Origin: Candidatus Tectimicrobiota bacterium
GTDB lineage: Bacteria > JACPUC01
Direction: 5' to 3'
Assembly (NCBI GenBank): GCA_016192455.1
Contig: JACPUC010000015.1
Coordinates: 35,923 to 99,922, forward strand
Length of the DNA stretch: 64,000 nucleotides
A program made the translations under genes and the position numbers. Shown in pieces: positions 41,801 through 48,782 of the stretch (within the stretch, counting starts at the first letter, position 1; every line of letters starts with the position of its first letter). The notes beneath the pieces were generated by a model, which did no database searches, had not been told where the DNA came from, and worked only from the letters and a program-made list of their open reading frames with translations.

Positions 41801-41867
41801 CAGCGACTCGGCCCAGGCGAGGAACATCCTCGCCAGCGACAGCGCCGTCTTCGAGGTGGGCCAGTAG
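38829..41867 (+). CDS. Secreted Pro/Gly-repeat protein with Ig-like repeats, paralogue of the upstream gene
   Basis: 1012 residues from GTG 38829, chosen because it places a signal peptide (KFWSVLAVILLITWGGASMV, cleavage near VAAQ) at the N-terminus. The frame is open back to TTG 38742, which overlaps the previous stop. Seven copies of PPPPGGLL-type repeats and further Pro/Gly-rich sequence (to ~residue 190) are followed by a domain with paired VP.GLFLPAG-like lines. A carboxypeptidase-regulatory-like module (VRGTVTVAGAPFAGARVRLE) comes next, then about seven Ig-like repeats (TYRWHATLGSFSSTSDAATT, YTAPASAGTHFVIVSDTAG). The C-terminal domain, GRGVADLYVRVELPAGTPV, matches that of the upstream protein. 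Its role is unknown; an extended surface stalk is plausible. Confidence 0.75.
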   Translation: MKFWSVLAVILLITWGGASMVSGPPPVAAQEPLPPPPGGLLPPPPGGLLPPPPGGLLPPPPGGLLPPPPGGLLPPPPGGALPPPPGGAPLPGGAPPPGGQPPGPGAPLPGGGGPLPPTGLPPPPPRGGFPSPELLGGGLPLFPPPPGPGGQPLPGGPLPGMPGEGPPPAGFAPGAIPPGAGRPPAVFAPPGLFPGGPPVEFRLPQPHLEVAVPRDLFLPAGERPMLPAGLEIPGRFMVPEALLTEQGRVRPEFFALPPRLTLPPAFVNAENTVRPEVFVYPAGFIPPAGARLPRDFFGPERMPGREAPERVERVQAVRGTVTVAGAPFAGARVRLEPGEVLATTGPDGRYFAAVAEPGTFSVHLSLDTQRHDLVTLVAPSGIAPPGAPRQFVELRRDAVVVAENDTVAIDFALFPERSQQLLDQPLQELEVQPRSATLTGGEEQTFSAAHGTGTYRWHATLGSFSSTSDAATTYTAPASAGTHFVIVSDTAGNVAMARVEVTNPLTITPRRSTVALGETQELTVLGGLGPYVWSASAGSFSAPEGFQVTYLPPAVAGEYEVVVTDAAGKSATAAISVVLSLALTPASATLQIGESVTFTASGGTGEYRWRTSAGEVEPLTGEQTTYTAPQLVSTQSLIVTDSAGSSAVAVIAVSSGTLRVTPALANLGFQASQAFSATGGVPPYAWTVASGGLSATESAEGEEVTYTAPSVAGVYEINVTDRAGNAGLASVNVNRALRISPAAAVVERGGTSSFTALGGSGTYTWSTTGGELSALSGSPVTYTAPDLSGKENIILADTAGSVVTAVVEVIEAPLPSPDRLILGPQESSRLSVAGGRAPYTWHAESGDLSATSGDSIIHTGPVLSGSYFVTVIDSEGVASQVPVNIVSGASLVVTPNQERYAAGELLEIIVTTLGRGVADLYVRVELPAGTPVSITELNEFSVPDVSLPFGSPVLLVPVAQETTIISVPLPETLVGALAGEYRVTASLVVPGSDSAQARNILASDSAVFEVGQ
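38925..39092 (+). repeat. Seven tandem 24-bp repeats encoding PPPPGGLL
   Basis: Unit ctgccgccgccgcccggtgg plus gctg, repeated in phase from 38925, 38949, 38973, 38997, 39021, 39045 and 39069. The first five copies are nearly identical; the last two drift to PPPPGGAL/GA. Near-identity at DNA level suggests recent expansion by slippage and likely copy-number variation. Confidence 0.9.
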
Positions 41868-42246
41868 TTTACCGGCTGAAGCGCCGAGTTGGCGCCCCGC
41901 CTGGGTGGGGCGCATCAAGCAGAGGGTGGGCCTGGCGGCTTTCGCTCCTTCTGGGGGTCCCGCCGATCTCAGAACGAACACGAAGAACTTCAGGGCGCAG
42001 ATCTCAACTCCTCCTCACCGATGCAAACAAAGCCTCGTCAACGCTGAGCGTCCAAGAGGCGTCAACCAATCGGCGGCAGGCGAGACAACGGCCGCGGGAG
42101 CGCCCTATGGCGGCCGTTGTTCGCGCCGGAACGGTCCCGGCGGCGCGCCGGCGGCGATGCTGCTGAATAACCCAGGTCGCCTGGCTCCCCCCATCTCTCT
42201 CATCCCCCAACCTCCCTGCCAGCAAGGTACGTCTTCCCTGACCAGT

Positions 42247-42437
42247 GTTACGTCACACAAATTCCATCCTTAATCGGACGCCTTCTTCGGGCCATGTGGT
42301 GGGGGAGTTTTTGCGCAAGACCTTTGCTTCCCCACACCCCCAATCCCCGCGAGCTGCGCAGCAGCTCGCGTAGTCGGGGTGCGCGAGGGGGCGAGGCTCC
42401 CTCGCAAATTCTGGCGATAGAATTTGTGAAACAGCAC
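42247..42437 (+). repeat. MITE-like dispersed repeat, copy A
   Basis: About 190 bases that match, in inverted orientation, the segment 59927-60125. Shared blocks include GTTACGTC-CACAA-TTCCATCC at one end, CGCCTTCTT..GCCATGTG, CCCCCACACCCCCA-like runs, GGGGTGCGCGAGGGGGCGA, GCTCCCTCGCAAA, and GAAACAGCAC at the other end. Imperfect terminal inverted repeats (CACAAATTCCATC versus CACAAATTCTATC) are visible. The centre is a palindrome GCGAGCTGCGC/AGCAGCTCGC, which differs from the centre of copy B. No coding capacity. Confidence 0.75.
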
Positions 42438-42670
42438 ACTGGCCATGGCACAGCTACGGCATTCTCGGCAGCAGCTTCCTGGCGGCACCGCGAACCTGGG
42501 CGGGGCGCGCCCCGCGGCGAACGCCGGCATGCTTGCACGCCTGGGGCAGGTGCAGGAGATCGCCGCGACGCGGCACGATGAGGGAGCAGCGCAGCCTCGA
42601 CGTAGGAAGGTCGAAAAGGGGAGTCATAAGAAAGACTAATTTCATCTAATAAGTCTTTTCACAGATAATT

Positions 42671-42684
42671 TTGACAACGGTCAA
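42671..42684. promoter_or_regulatory. FNR/CRP-family binding site (TTGAC-N4-GTCAA)
   Basis: TTGACAACGGTCAA is a perfect dyad with the spacing of FNR, FixK and DNR-type sites (TTGA-N6-TCAA), 152 bases before the alpha-subunit gene of an anaerobic-type molybdoenzyme. It suggests oxygen- or nitrogen-oxide-responsive control by a CRP/FNR-family regulator not encoded in this window. A sigma70 -35 reading of TTGACA has no good -10 at the usual spacing. Confidence 0.6.
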
Positions 42685-42835
42685 TGTTTTACGGCCCGGA
42701 AGAGGGCATGAAAGAGCATACAGCTCTGAATGCCGCAGGCCTGCGAGCGCCAGTGGCGTCATGGCTGCCCAGGCATGAGCGAGTGGGTTTCAGGAGCGGC
42801 GGCGGAACCGAGCCCGGTGACGAAGGGGTAGTCCG

Positions 42836-45800
42836 ATGACCGAGGAGCAGAAGTCGAGTCAAGCATCGAGTGGGAGCGGACTGACACGGCGGAGTTTCTT
42901 CCAGGCTTCGGGGGGACTGGTGGCGGGGCTGGCGGCGCTCACGACCGGCGGGGCGCTGCGGTCGAAGCCGGCCTTGGCGGCCCGCACGTTGATCCCGGTC
43001 AGTCAGCAGCAGAATCCCCTGGAGAGCTATCCGAACCGCGTTTGGGAACATGTCTACCTCGATCAGTACTCTTATGACAGCACCTTTGCCTGGGTCTGCT
43101 CGCCGAACGACACGCACGCCTGCCGCTTGCGGTCGTTCGTGAAGAACGGCGTCGTGCTGCGCAGCGAGCAGAACTACGATTCGCATCGTCTCACCGACCT
43201 CTATGGCAACCAGGCGACGCGGGCCTGGCATCCACGCGGCTGCGGCAAGGGTCAAACGATGCACCGCCGCGTCTACGGTCCCTTCCGCCTCAAGTACCCC
43301 ACGGTGCGGAGGGGGTGGAAAGCCTGGGCCGATGCGGGGTTTCCCTCCCTGTCCGACAATCCTGAGCTGCGCGACACCTTCAAGTTCACTTCCCGCGGCA
43401 CCGACACCTTTGTGCGCCTCTCCTGGGAGGAGGCCTTCGACTACATCGCCCGCGGCGCGGTCGCCGTGGCCCAGACGTATAGCGGCGTGGCGGGGCGCCG
43501 ACGCCTCCTGGCGGATGGCTACCAGGCGGAGATGGTCGAGGAGACGCAGGGGGCCGGCACGCGCACGATGAAGCTGCGCGGCGGCATGGGGCTGCTGGGC
43601 GTCATCGGCAAGTACGGCATGTACCGTTTCGCCAACATGCTGGCCCTGCTCGATACGCACGTCCGCGGGGTTGGGCCGGACAAGGCGCTCGGCGGGCGCA
43701 ACTGGTCGAACTACACCTGGCACGGCGATCAGGCGCCGGGCCAGCCGTTCGTGCACGGCCTGCAGGCGTCGGACTGCGACTTCAACGACATGCGCAACAC
43801 CAAGCTGCACGTCCAGGTGGGCAAGAACCTCGTCGAGAACAAGATGCCCGACAGCCACTGGTTCATCGAGACCATGGAGCGCGGCGCCAAGATCGTCGTC
43901 ATCTCCCCGGAATACAGCCCACCCAGCACCAAGGCCGACTACTGGATCTCGGTGCGGCCCGGTCTCTCGGATACGGCGATCTTCCTCGGCATCACCAAGT
44001 ACCTCATGGACAAGAAGCTCTACGATGAGCCGTTCGTGAAGCAGTTCACCGACTTCCCGCTGCTGGTGCGCGCCGACACGCTGAAGCGCCTGAAGGCCGC
44101 GGAGGTCTTCCCGAGCTACAAACCCGGCCTCGGCAAGGACGGCCCCAGCTACACCATCCAAAACCTGGCGGATGACCAGTACGCCAAGCTGGGCGACTTC
44201 GTCGTGGTGGAGAAGAAAGACGGCAAGCTGAAAGCGATCACGCGCGATGACATCGGCCAGCGCATGCTGCAGAAGGGGATCGATCCGCTCCTTTCCTGGA
44301 AGGGGAAGGTGAAGCTGGTGAACGGCAGCGAGGTCGAGGTGATGACCCTGTGGGATATGTACGTCGTGCATCTGCGCGACTACGACCTCGACACGGTGGC
44401 GGAAATCTGCGGCGCCCCGAAGGCCCTCATCGAGCGCCTGGCCAACGACATCGCCACCATCAAGCCGGTGGCCATCCACATCGGCGAGGGGATCAACCAC
44501 TGGTTCCACGCCACGTTGCACAACCGCGCCACCTACCTGCCGCTCATGCTGACGGGGAACATCGGCAAGCCCGGCGCCGGCTGCCATACCTGGGCGGGGA
44601 ACTACAAGGCGGCCCTCTTCCAAAGCGCCCCCTGGTCGGGTCCCGGCTTCAAGGGATGGGTCGCCGAGGATGTCTTTGACCCGCTCCTCGATGCCGGCGC
44701 GTCCGGCAAGGACATCAAGGTGAAGGGCCGCGCCAAGGACGAGGAGCCGGCCTACTGGGACCACGGCGATCAGGCCTTGATCGTGGAGACGCCGAAGTAC
44801 GGCCGCAAGAACTTCACCGGCGCCTCGCACATGCCCACGCCGACGAAGTTCCTTTGGTTCAACAACGTCAATCTCTTCAACAATGCCAAGTGGGCCTACG
44901 GCGTTTTGAAGAACGTCAATCCCAAGATCGACCTGATCGTCAACCAGGATATCGAGATCACCGCCACCGGCGAGTACTCCGACTTCAACCTGCCGGCCAA
45001 CTCCTGGATGGAGTTCCAGGTGCCCGAGATCACCGCCTCCTGCTCCAACCCCTTCCTACAGATCTGGGGCGGCAAGGGGATCAAACCCCTCTACGACAGC
45101 AAGGATGACGTCCTCATCATCGCCGGCGTCGCCAAGCGGCTCGGGGAAGTGCTCGGAGACGCGCGCTTCGCCGACTACTGGAAGTTTGTCCTGGAGGGGC
45201 GTCCCGAAGTCTACATGCAACGACTGCTCGAGAGTTCCACCACCACCGCCGGCTACACCGTTCAGGACATCAATGCGGGCAAGTACGGCGAGCCCGGCGC
45301 CGCCCTCATGCTCTTCCGCACCTACCCGCGGGTGCCTTTCTGGGAACAGCTCCAGGAGAACATCCCGTTCTACACCGACACGGGACGGCTGCACGCCTAC
45401 TGCGACATCCCCGAGGCGATCGCCTATGGCGAGAACTTTATCGTGCATCGGGAAGGGCCGGAGGCCACGCCGTACCTGCCGAACGTCATCGTCTCCACCA
45501 ACCCGTACATCCGCCCGGACAACTACGGCTTCACGGCGGACATGGTGCAGCGGGCCGTCCTCGATGCCGACATCCGCACCGTGGCCAACAACAAACTGTC
45601 ATGGGCCGACACGAAGAAGAGCAAGAACCCGCTCTGGGAGCAGGGCTTTAACTTCTACATCATCACCCCGAAGACCCGGCACCGCGTGCACTCCCAGTGG
45701 AGCATGGACGATCTGCATATGGTGTGGGATTCGAACTTCGGCGATGCCTACCGCAGAGACAAGCGCACCGTCGGCACGGGCGAGCACCAGATGCACATCA

Positions 45801-46369
45801 ACCCGCAGGCCGCCAAGGACCTCGGCCTCGAGGACGGCGACTACGTCTACGTGGATGCCAATCCCGCCGACCGTCCGTACCTCGGCCACTCTCCCCAAGA
45901 CCCCTTCTACAAAGTGGCGCGGCTGATGCTGCGGGTGCGGTACAACCCCGCTTACCCATACCACGTCCTCATGATGAAGCACTCGCCGTTCATGGCCACC
46001 GAGCGCAGCGTCAAGGCCCACGAGACGCGGCCCGACGGGCGCGCCCTCTCCGCCGACACCGGCTACCAGGCGAACCTGCGCTACGGATCGCACCAGAGCA
46101 TCACGCGCGACTGGGCGATGCCGATGCACCAGACGGACAGCCTCTTCCACAAGGCCAAGGTGGCGATGAGCTTCATGTTCGGCGGCGAGGCCGATAACCA
46201 CGCCATCAACACCGTTCCCAAGGAGACCCTGGTGCGCGTCGTGAAGGCCGAGCCGGGGGGGCTGAACGGCAAGGGGGCGTGGCTGCCGGCGACCACGGGC
46301 AATACTCCCAGCCACGAAAACGCCTTCATGAAGCGCTACCTCGAGGGTGACCTGATCCGCAGCGTCTAG
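42836..46369 (+). CDS. Type II DMSO-reductase-family molybdopterin subunit (NxrA/NarG-like), Tat-exported
   Basis: 1177 residues. The N-terminus LTRRSFFQASGGLVAGLAAL is a Tat signal, so the enzyme acts outside the cytoplasm. The Mo-bisMGD fold is indicated by HPRGCGKGQTMHRRVYGPFR, LSWEEAFDYIA, VVISPEYSPPSTKADYWISV, HIGEGINHWFHATLHNRA, LTGNIGKPGAGCHTWAGNYK and SNPFLQIWGGKGI. Length and two-module architecture match nitrate reductase and nitrite oxidoreductase alpha subunits. The N-terminal Fe-S ligands read Cys88-x3-Asp92-x3-Cys96-x39-Cys136 rather than NarG's His-x3-Cys-x3-Cys. At the place of NarG's Mo-ligand Asp (YDWY) the sequence is NYTWHGD (292-298). The substrate cannot be fixed by eye: nitrite/nitrate, an oxyanion or a hydrocarbon are all possible. 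First gene of a five-gene operon. Confidence 0.85.
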   Translation: MTEEQKSSQASSGSGLTRRSFFQASGGLVAGLAALTTGGALRSKPALAARTLIPVSQQQNPLESYPNRVWEHVYLDQYSYDSTFAWVCSPNDTHACRLRSFVKNGVVLRSEQNYDSHRLTDLYGNQATRAWHPRGCGKGQTMHRRVYGPFRLKYPTVRRGWKAWADAGFPSLSDNPELRDTFKFTSRGTDTFVRLSWEEAFDYIARGAVAVAQTYSGVAGRRRLLADGYQAEMVEETQGAGTRTMKLRGGMGLLGVIGKYGMYRFANMLALLDTHVRGVGPDKALGGRNWSNYTWHGDQAPGQPFVHGLQASDCDFNDMRNTKLHVQVGKNLVENKMPDSHWFIETMERGAKIVVISPEYSPPSTKADYWISVRPGLSDTAIFLGITKYLMDKKLYDEPFVKQFTDFPLLVRADTLKRLKAAEVFPSYKPGLGKDGPSYTIQNLADDQYAKLGDFVVVEKKDGKLKAITRDDIGQRMLQKGIDPLLSWKGKVKLVNGSEVEVMTLWDMYVVHLRDYDLDTVAEICGAPKALIERLANDIATIKPVAIHIGEGINHWFHATLHNRATYLPLMLTGNIGKPGAGCHTWAGNYKAALFQSAPWSGPGFKGWVAEDVFDPLLDAGASGKDIKVKGRAKDEEPAYWDHGDQALIVETPKYGRKNFTGASHMPTPTKFLWFNNVNLFNNAKWAYGVLKNVNPKIDLIVNQDIEITATGEYSDFNLPANSWMEFQVPEITASCSNPFLQIWGGKGIKPLYDSKDDVLIIAGVAKRLGEVLGDARFADYWKFVLEGRPEVYMQRLLESSTTTAGYTVQDINAGKYGEPGAALMLFRTYPRVPFWEQLQENIPFYTDTGRLHAYCDIPEAIAYGENFIVHREGPEATPYLPNVIVSTNPYIRPDNYGFTADMVQRAVLDADIRTVANNKLSWADTKKSKNPLWEQGFNFYIITPKTRHRVHSQWSMDDLHMVWDSNFGDAYRRDKRTVGTGEHQMHINPQAAKDLGLEDGDYVYVDANPADRPYLGHSPQDPFYKVARLMLRVRYNPAYPYHVLMMKHSPFMATERSVKAHETRPDGRALSADTGYQANLRYGSHQSITRDWAMPMHQTDSLFHKAKVAMSFMFGGEADNHAINTVPKETLVRVVKAEPGGLNGKGAWLPATTGNTPSHENAFMKRYLEGDLIRSV

Positions 46370-46382
46370 GCGCCGAGCTGCC

Positions 46383-46407
46383 GGGGCGCCCGCCGCCTGG
46401 GCGCCCC
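46383..46407 (+). promoter_or_regulatory. GC hairpin between alpha subunit and downstream genes
   Basis: GGGGCGCC (46383-46390) pairs with GGCGCCCC (46400-46407) across a 9-base loop, 13 bases after the alpha stop, with no T-run. It may stabilise the alpha message or reduce read-through rather than terminate. Confidence 0.35.
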
Positions 46408-46437
46408 GCGCGGCGCGCCGGAGGAGGGGAGATCGCC

Positions 46438-46716
46438 ATGGCAGAGAAGGCGTTCGATCCCGAGGACCCCATGGAGCTCGTCGGCGTCGAGCTGCCGGGC
46501 TGCGACCCGGCACAGATGCTCGACGACATCGTGCAGGAGTACCTCCTCATGGGCTGGGGAGCGGCGCAGATTCTCGAACTCTTCCGCTCCCCCCACTTCA
46601 CCGCCACGCACCGGATTCTGCAGCTCATGGGCGAGCCTTACGTGACCGAACGGGTGGACCGACTTGCCGAAGCATGGCAGCAGGGTTGGCTTACCGAAGG
46701 AGAGGCAGATGGCTAA
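46438..46716 (+). CDS. Small conserved-context protein between alpha and beta subunits
   Basis: 92 residues, ATG 46438 behind GGAGGGGAG, overlapping the beta start by 8 bases, so it is surely translated with the complex. It is acidic and helical with no signal peptide, metal-ligand cluster or membrane segment. Key lines are FDPEDPMELVGVELPGCDPA, VQEYLLMGWGAAQILELFRS and HRILQLMGEPYVTERVDRLA. I do not recognise a named family. Placement inside the operon suggests a cytoplasmic assembly or regulatory factor for this enzyme. Confidence 0.75.
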   Translation: MAEKAFDPEDPMELVGVELPGCDPAQMLDDIVQEYLLMGWGAAQILELFRSPHFTATHRILQLMGEPYVTERVDRLAEAWQQGWLTEGEADG

Positions 46717-47983
46717 GGTCTACAACTGGCAGATCGGCAGAGAGATGTCCTACCCCTACGAGCAGGCTGCTCCCAAGCGCCAGTGGGCGTTCGTCTTCAA
46801 CATCAACCGCTGCATCGCCTGTCAAACCTGCACCTTCGCCTGCAAGGCCACCTGGACCTTCTCGAAAGGCCAGGAGTACATGTGGTGGAACAACGTCGAG
46901 ACGAAGCCGTACGGCGGCTATCCGCAGTTCTGGGACATCAAGCTCCTGACCCTGCTGGATGAGAGCCACCGCAAGGCCAACCGGCAGATGGTCTGGAACA
47001 GCGCCAAGCGGCAGGGGGAGCAGCGTCCCTACGGCACCTACGAGGGGATGACGATCTTCGAGGCCGCCGAGCAGAACGGCTTGCAGCAGGAAGTGGCCCT
47101 GGGCTACGAGCCGAGCGATGCGGAGTGGAGCGCCCCGAACATCTACGAGGACACCGCCACCGGCCTCACCAGCGCCAAGGGCGCCACAACCATCGCCTCG
47201 GGCAGCCTGCCCGAGCATAAGGCATGGTTCTTCTACCTGCAGCGCGTCTGCAACCACTGCTCGTACCCGGCCTGTCTCGCCGCATGCCCCCGCAAGGCGA
47301 TCTACAAACGGCCCGAGGACGGCATCGTCCTCATCGATCAGGAGCGCTGCCGGGGCTACCGCAAGTGCGTCATGGCCTGCCCCTACAAGAAGTCGCTCTA
47401 CCGCCCGACCACCCGCACCAGCGAGAAGTGCGTCGCCTGCTACCCGCGCATCGAAGGCAAGGACCCCCTCTACCCCGGCCAGCCGCTGGAGACGCGCTGC
47501 ATGTCGGTCTGCCCCGGCCGCATCCGCATGCAGGGGCTGGTGAAGAAGAACGCCGACGGGAGCTGGGCCGAGGATCGGCAGAACCCGCTCTACTTCCTCG
47601 TCAAGGTCGCCAAGGTGGCCCTGCCGCTCTACCCGCAGTTCGGCCTGGAGCCGAACGGCTACTACATTCCGCCGCGCTGGGCGCCCCGCCCCTACCTGCG
47701 GCAGATGTTCGGCCCCGGCGTGGAAGAGGCCATCGCGGCGTACACCGCCCCGTCGCGCGAGCTGCTGGCGGTGCTGCAGCTCTTCCGCACCACCCAGCAG
47801 ATCATCTTCCGCTACGAGATCATCGAGGGACCGAAGGTCTTCGAAACGACCATCCAAGGGAAGAAGTGGCAAATGTATAACGACACGGTGGTGGGCTATG
47901 GCCAGGATGGCCGCGAGGTGACCCGCGTGGCGGTGGAGGAGGGGCTGCAGGTGCGTCCCAACAAACACGCCAACTCCATCTAG
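46709..47983 (+). CDS. Iron-sulfur beta subunit of type II DMSO-reductase-family enzyme (NarH/NxrB-like)
   Basis: 424 residues from ATG 46709 behind GAAGGAGAGG. Four cysteine clusters are visible. CIACQTCTFAC is at 35-45. CNHCSYPACLAACP is a C-x2-C-x4-C-x3-C set. CRGYRKCVMACPYK has Tyr at the second ligand position, C-x2-Y-x2-C-x3-C, the arrangement that gives a [3Fe-4S] cluster in NarH (Trp there). CVACYPRI is the start of the last set, with later Cys in RCMSVCPGR. It passes electrons between the Mo site and the haem gamma subunit. There is no signal peptide, so export would be by piggy-back with the Tat-bearing alpha subunit. Confidence 0.93.
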   Translation: MAKVYNWQIGREMSYPYEQAAPKRQWAFVFNINRCIACQTCTFACKATWTFSKGQEYMWWNNVETKPYGGYPQFWDIKLLTLLDESHRKANRQMVWNSAKRQGEQRPYGTYEGMTIFEAAEQNGLQQEVALGYEPSDAEWSAPNIYEDTATGLTSAKGATTIASGSLPEHKAWFFYLQRVCNHCSYPACLAACPRKAIYKRPEDGIVLIDQERCRGYRKCVMACPYKKSLYRPTTRTSEKCVACYPRIEGKDPLYPGQPLETRCMSVCPGRIRMQGLVKKNADGSWAEDRQNPLYFLVKVAKVALPLYPQFGLEPNGYYIPPRWAPRPYLRQMFGPGVEEAIAAYTAPSRELLAVLQLFRTTQQIIFRYEIIEGPKVFETTIQGKKWQMYNDTVVGYGQDGREVTRVAVEEGLQVRPNKHANSI

Positions 47984-48014
47984 TTCACCCACTCAATCGC
48001 GAGGAGCCGCTGTC

Positions 48015-48728
48015 ATGGGTGCCCCTGAGTCGGCGATTGCTCGAAGCGCCACCTACGACCTCCTCTCCTTGGCCTTCCTGTACCCGGAGGCGGGTCACCT
48101 TGACCATCTGCGCGAGGCCGTGCCGCAGCTCCAGGAAGCCGCCGGCGAGATTGGCTGGGACGACGTGGCGCGGGCCCTGCGAGGGCTCGGCGCCGAGCTG
48201 CGCACGGCGACGCGGGAGGCCCTCGAGACCGAGTTCGCCGAGGTCTTCGGGCACGGTATTCCGAAGGACTGCCCCCCTTACGAGGGAGAGTACAACCAGG
48301 CGCATATCTACCAGAAGGTGCAGACGCTGGCCGAGCTGAAAGGGGTCTACGAGCATTTCGGCCTGGCACCCAATCCCGACCTCAAGGATCGCCCCGATCA
48401 CATCAGTGTGGAGCTGGAGTTCATGCAGGCGCTCACCGCCAAGGAGGCGTACGCCCGGCTCCAGAACCATGGCGACGACAAGATCAGCCTCTGCCGTGAG
48501 GCCCAGAAGTGCTTCCTTGAGCAGCACCTGGCGGGCTGGACCCGCCGCTTCGCCAGGGCGCTGGCCGGCAAGACGCAGCGCCAGGGGGTCTACGGGGCGC
48601 TCGCCCTGCTGCTGGGAGCCTACATGGAGCGTGAGCTCCAGGAGTTCGGGCTGACGCCGTCGCTCCTCCCCGTCCTGACGGACATCGAGGAGGAGGGCGA
48701 TGCCGGCTGTCCCGGTTGCGACGCCTGA
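48015..48728 (+). CDS. TorD/NarJ-family molybdoenzyme chaperone
   Basis: 237 residues, all-helical. It opens with SATYDLLSLAFLYPEAGHLD, contains EFAEVFGHGIPKDCPPYEGE and the diagnostic DHISVELEFMQALTAKEAYA, and ends with a CPGC pair. Proteins of this family bind the Tat signal and N-terminus of the catalytic subunit and guide cofactor insertion before export. It is placed between beta and gamma genes, as in ser, ebd and ddh operons (delta subunit). Confidence 0.92.
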   Translation: MGAPESAIARSATYDLLSLAFLYPEAGHLDHLREAVPQLQEAAGEIGWDDVARALRGLGAELRTATREALETEFAEVFGHGIPKDCPPYEGEYNQAHIYQKVQTLAELKGVYEHFGLAPNPDLKDRPDHISVELEFMQALTAKEAYARLQNHGDDKISLCREAQKCFLEQHLAGWTRRFARALAGKTQRQGVYGALALLLGAYMERELQEFGLTPSLLPVLTDIEEEGDAGCPGCDA

Positions 48729-48782
48729 CGATGATCCCGGCGACGATCCCGAGAACGAACGCAGCTCAGAAAGGGCGCTACG

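Larger units (their letters stand above)
41868..42835. other. Intergenic region before the molybdoenzyme operon
   Basis: 968 bases without a supportable gene. It holds a GC hairpin just after the Ig-repeat gene (GCGCCCC 41892-41898 with GGGGCGC 41907-41913, no T-run). It also holds a 10-bp inverted repeat (ACAACGGCCG 42085-42094 with CGGCCGTTGT 42111-42120), the MITE-like repeat, an AT-rich dyad (AAGACT 42632-42637 / AGTCTT 42652-42657) and an FNR-like box. Confidence 0.5.

Noticed and set aside
42450..42480. TGGCAC near 42450 as a sigma54 promoter for the molybdoenzyme operon.
   Set aside because: The required TTGC element at the correct spacing is absent.
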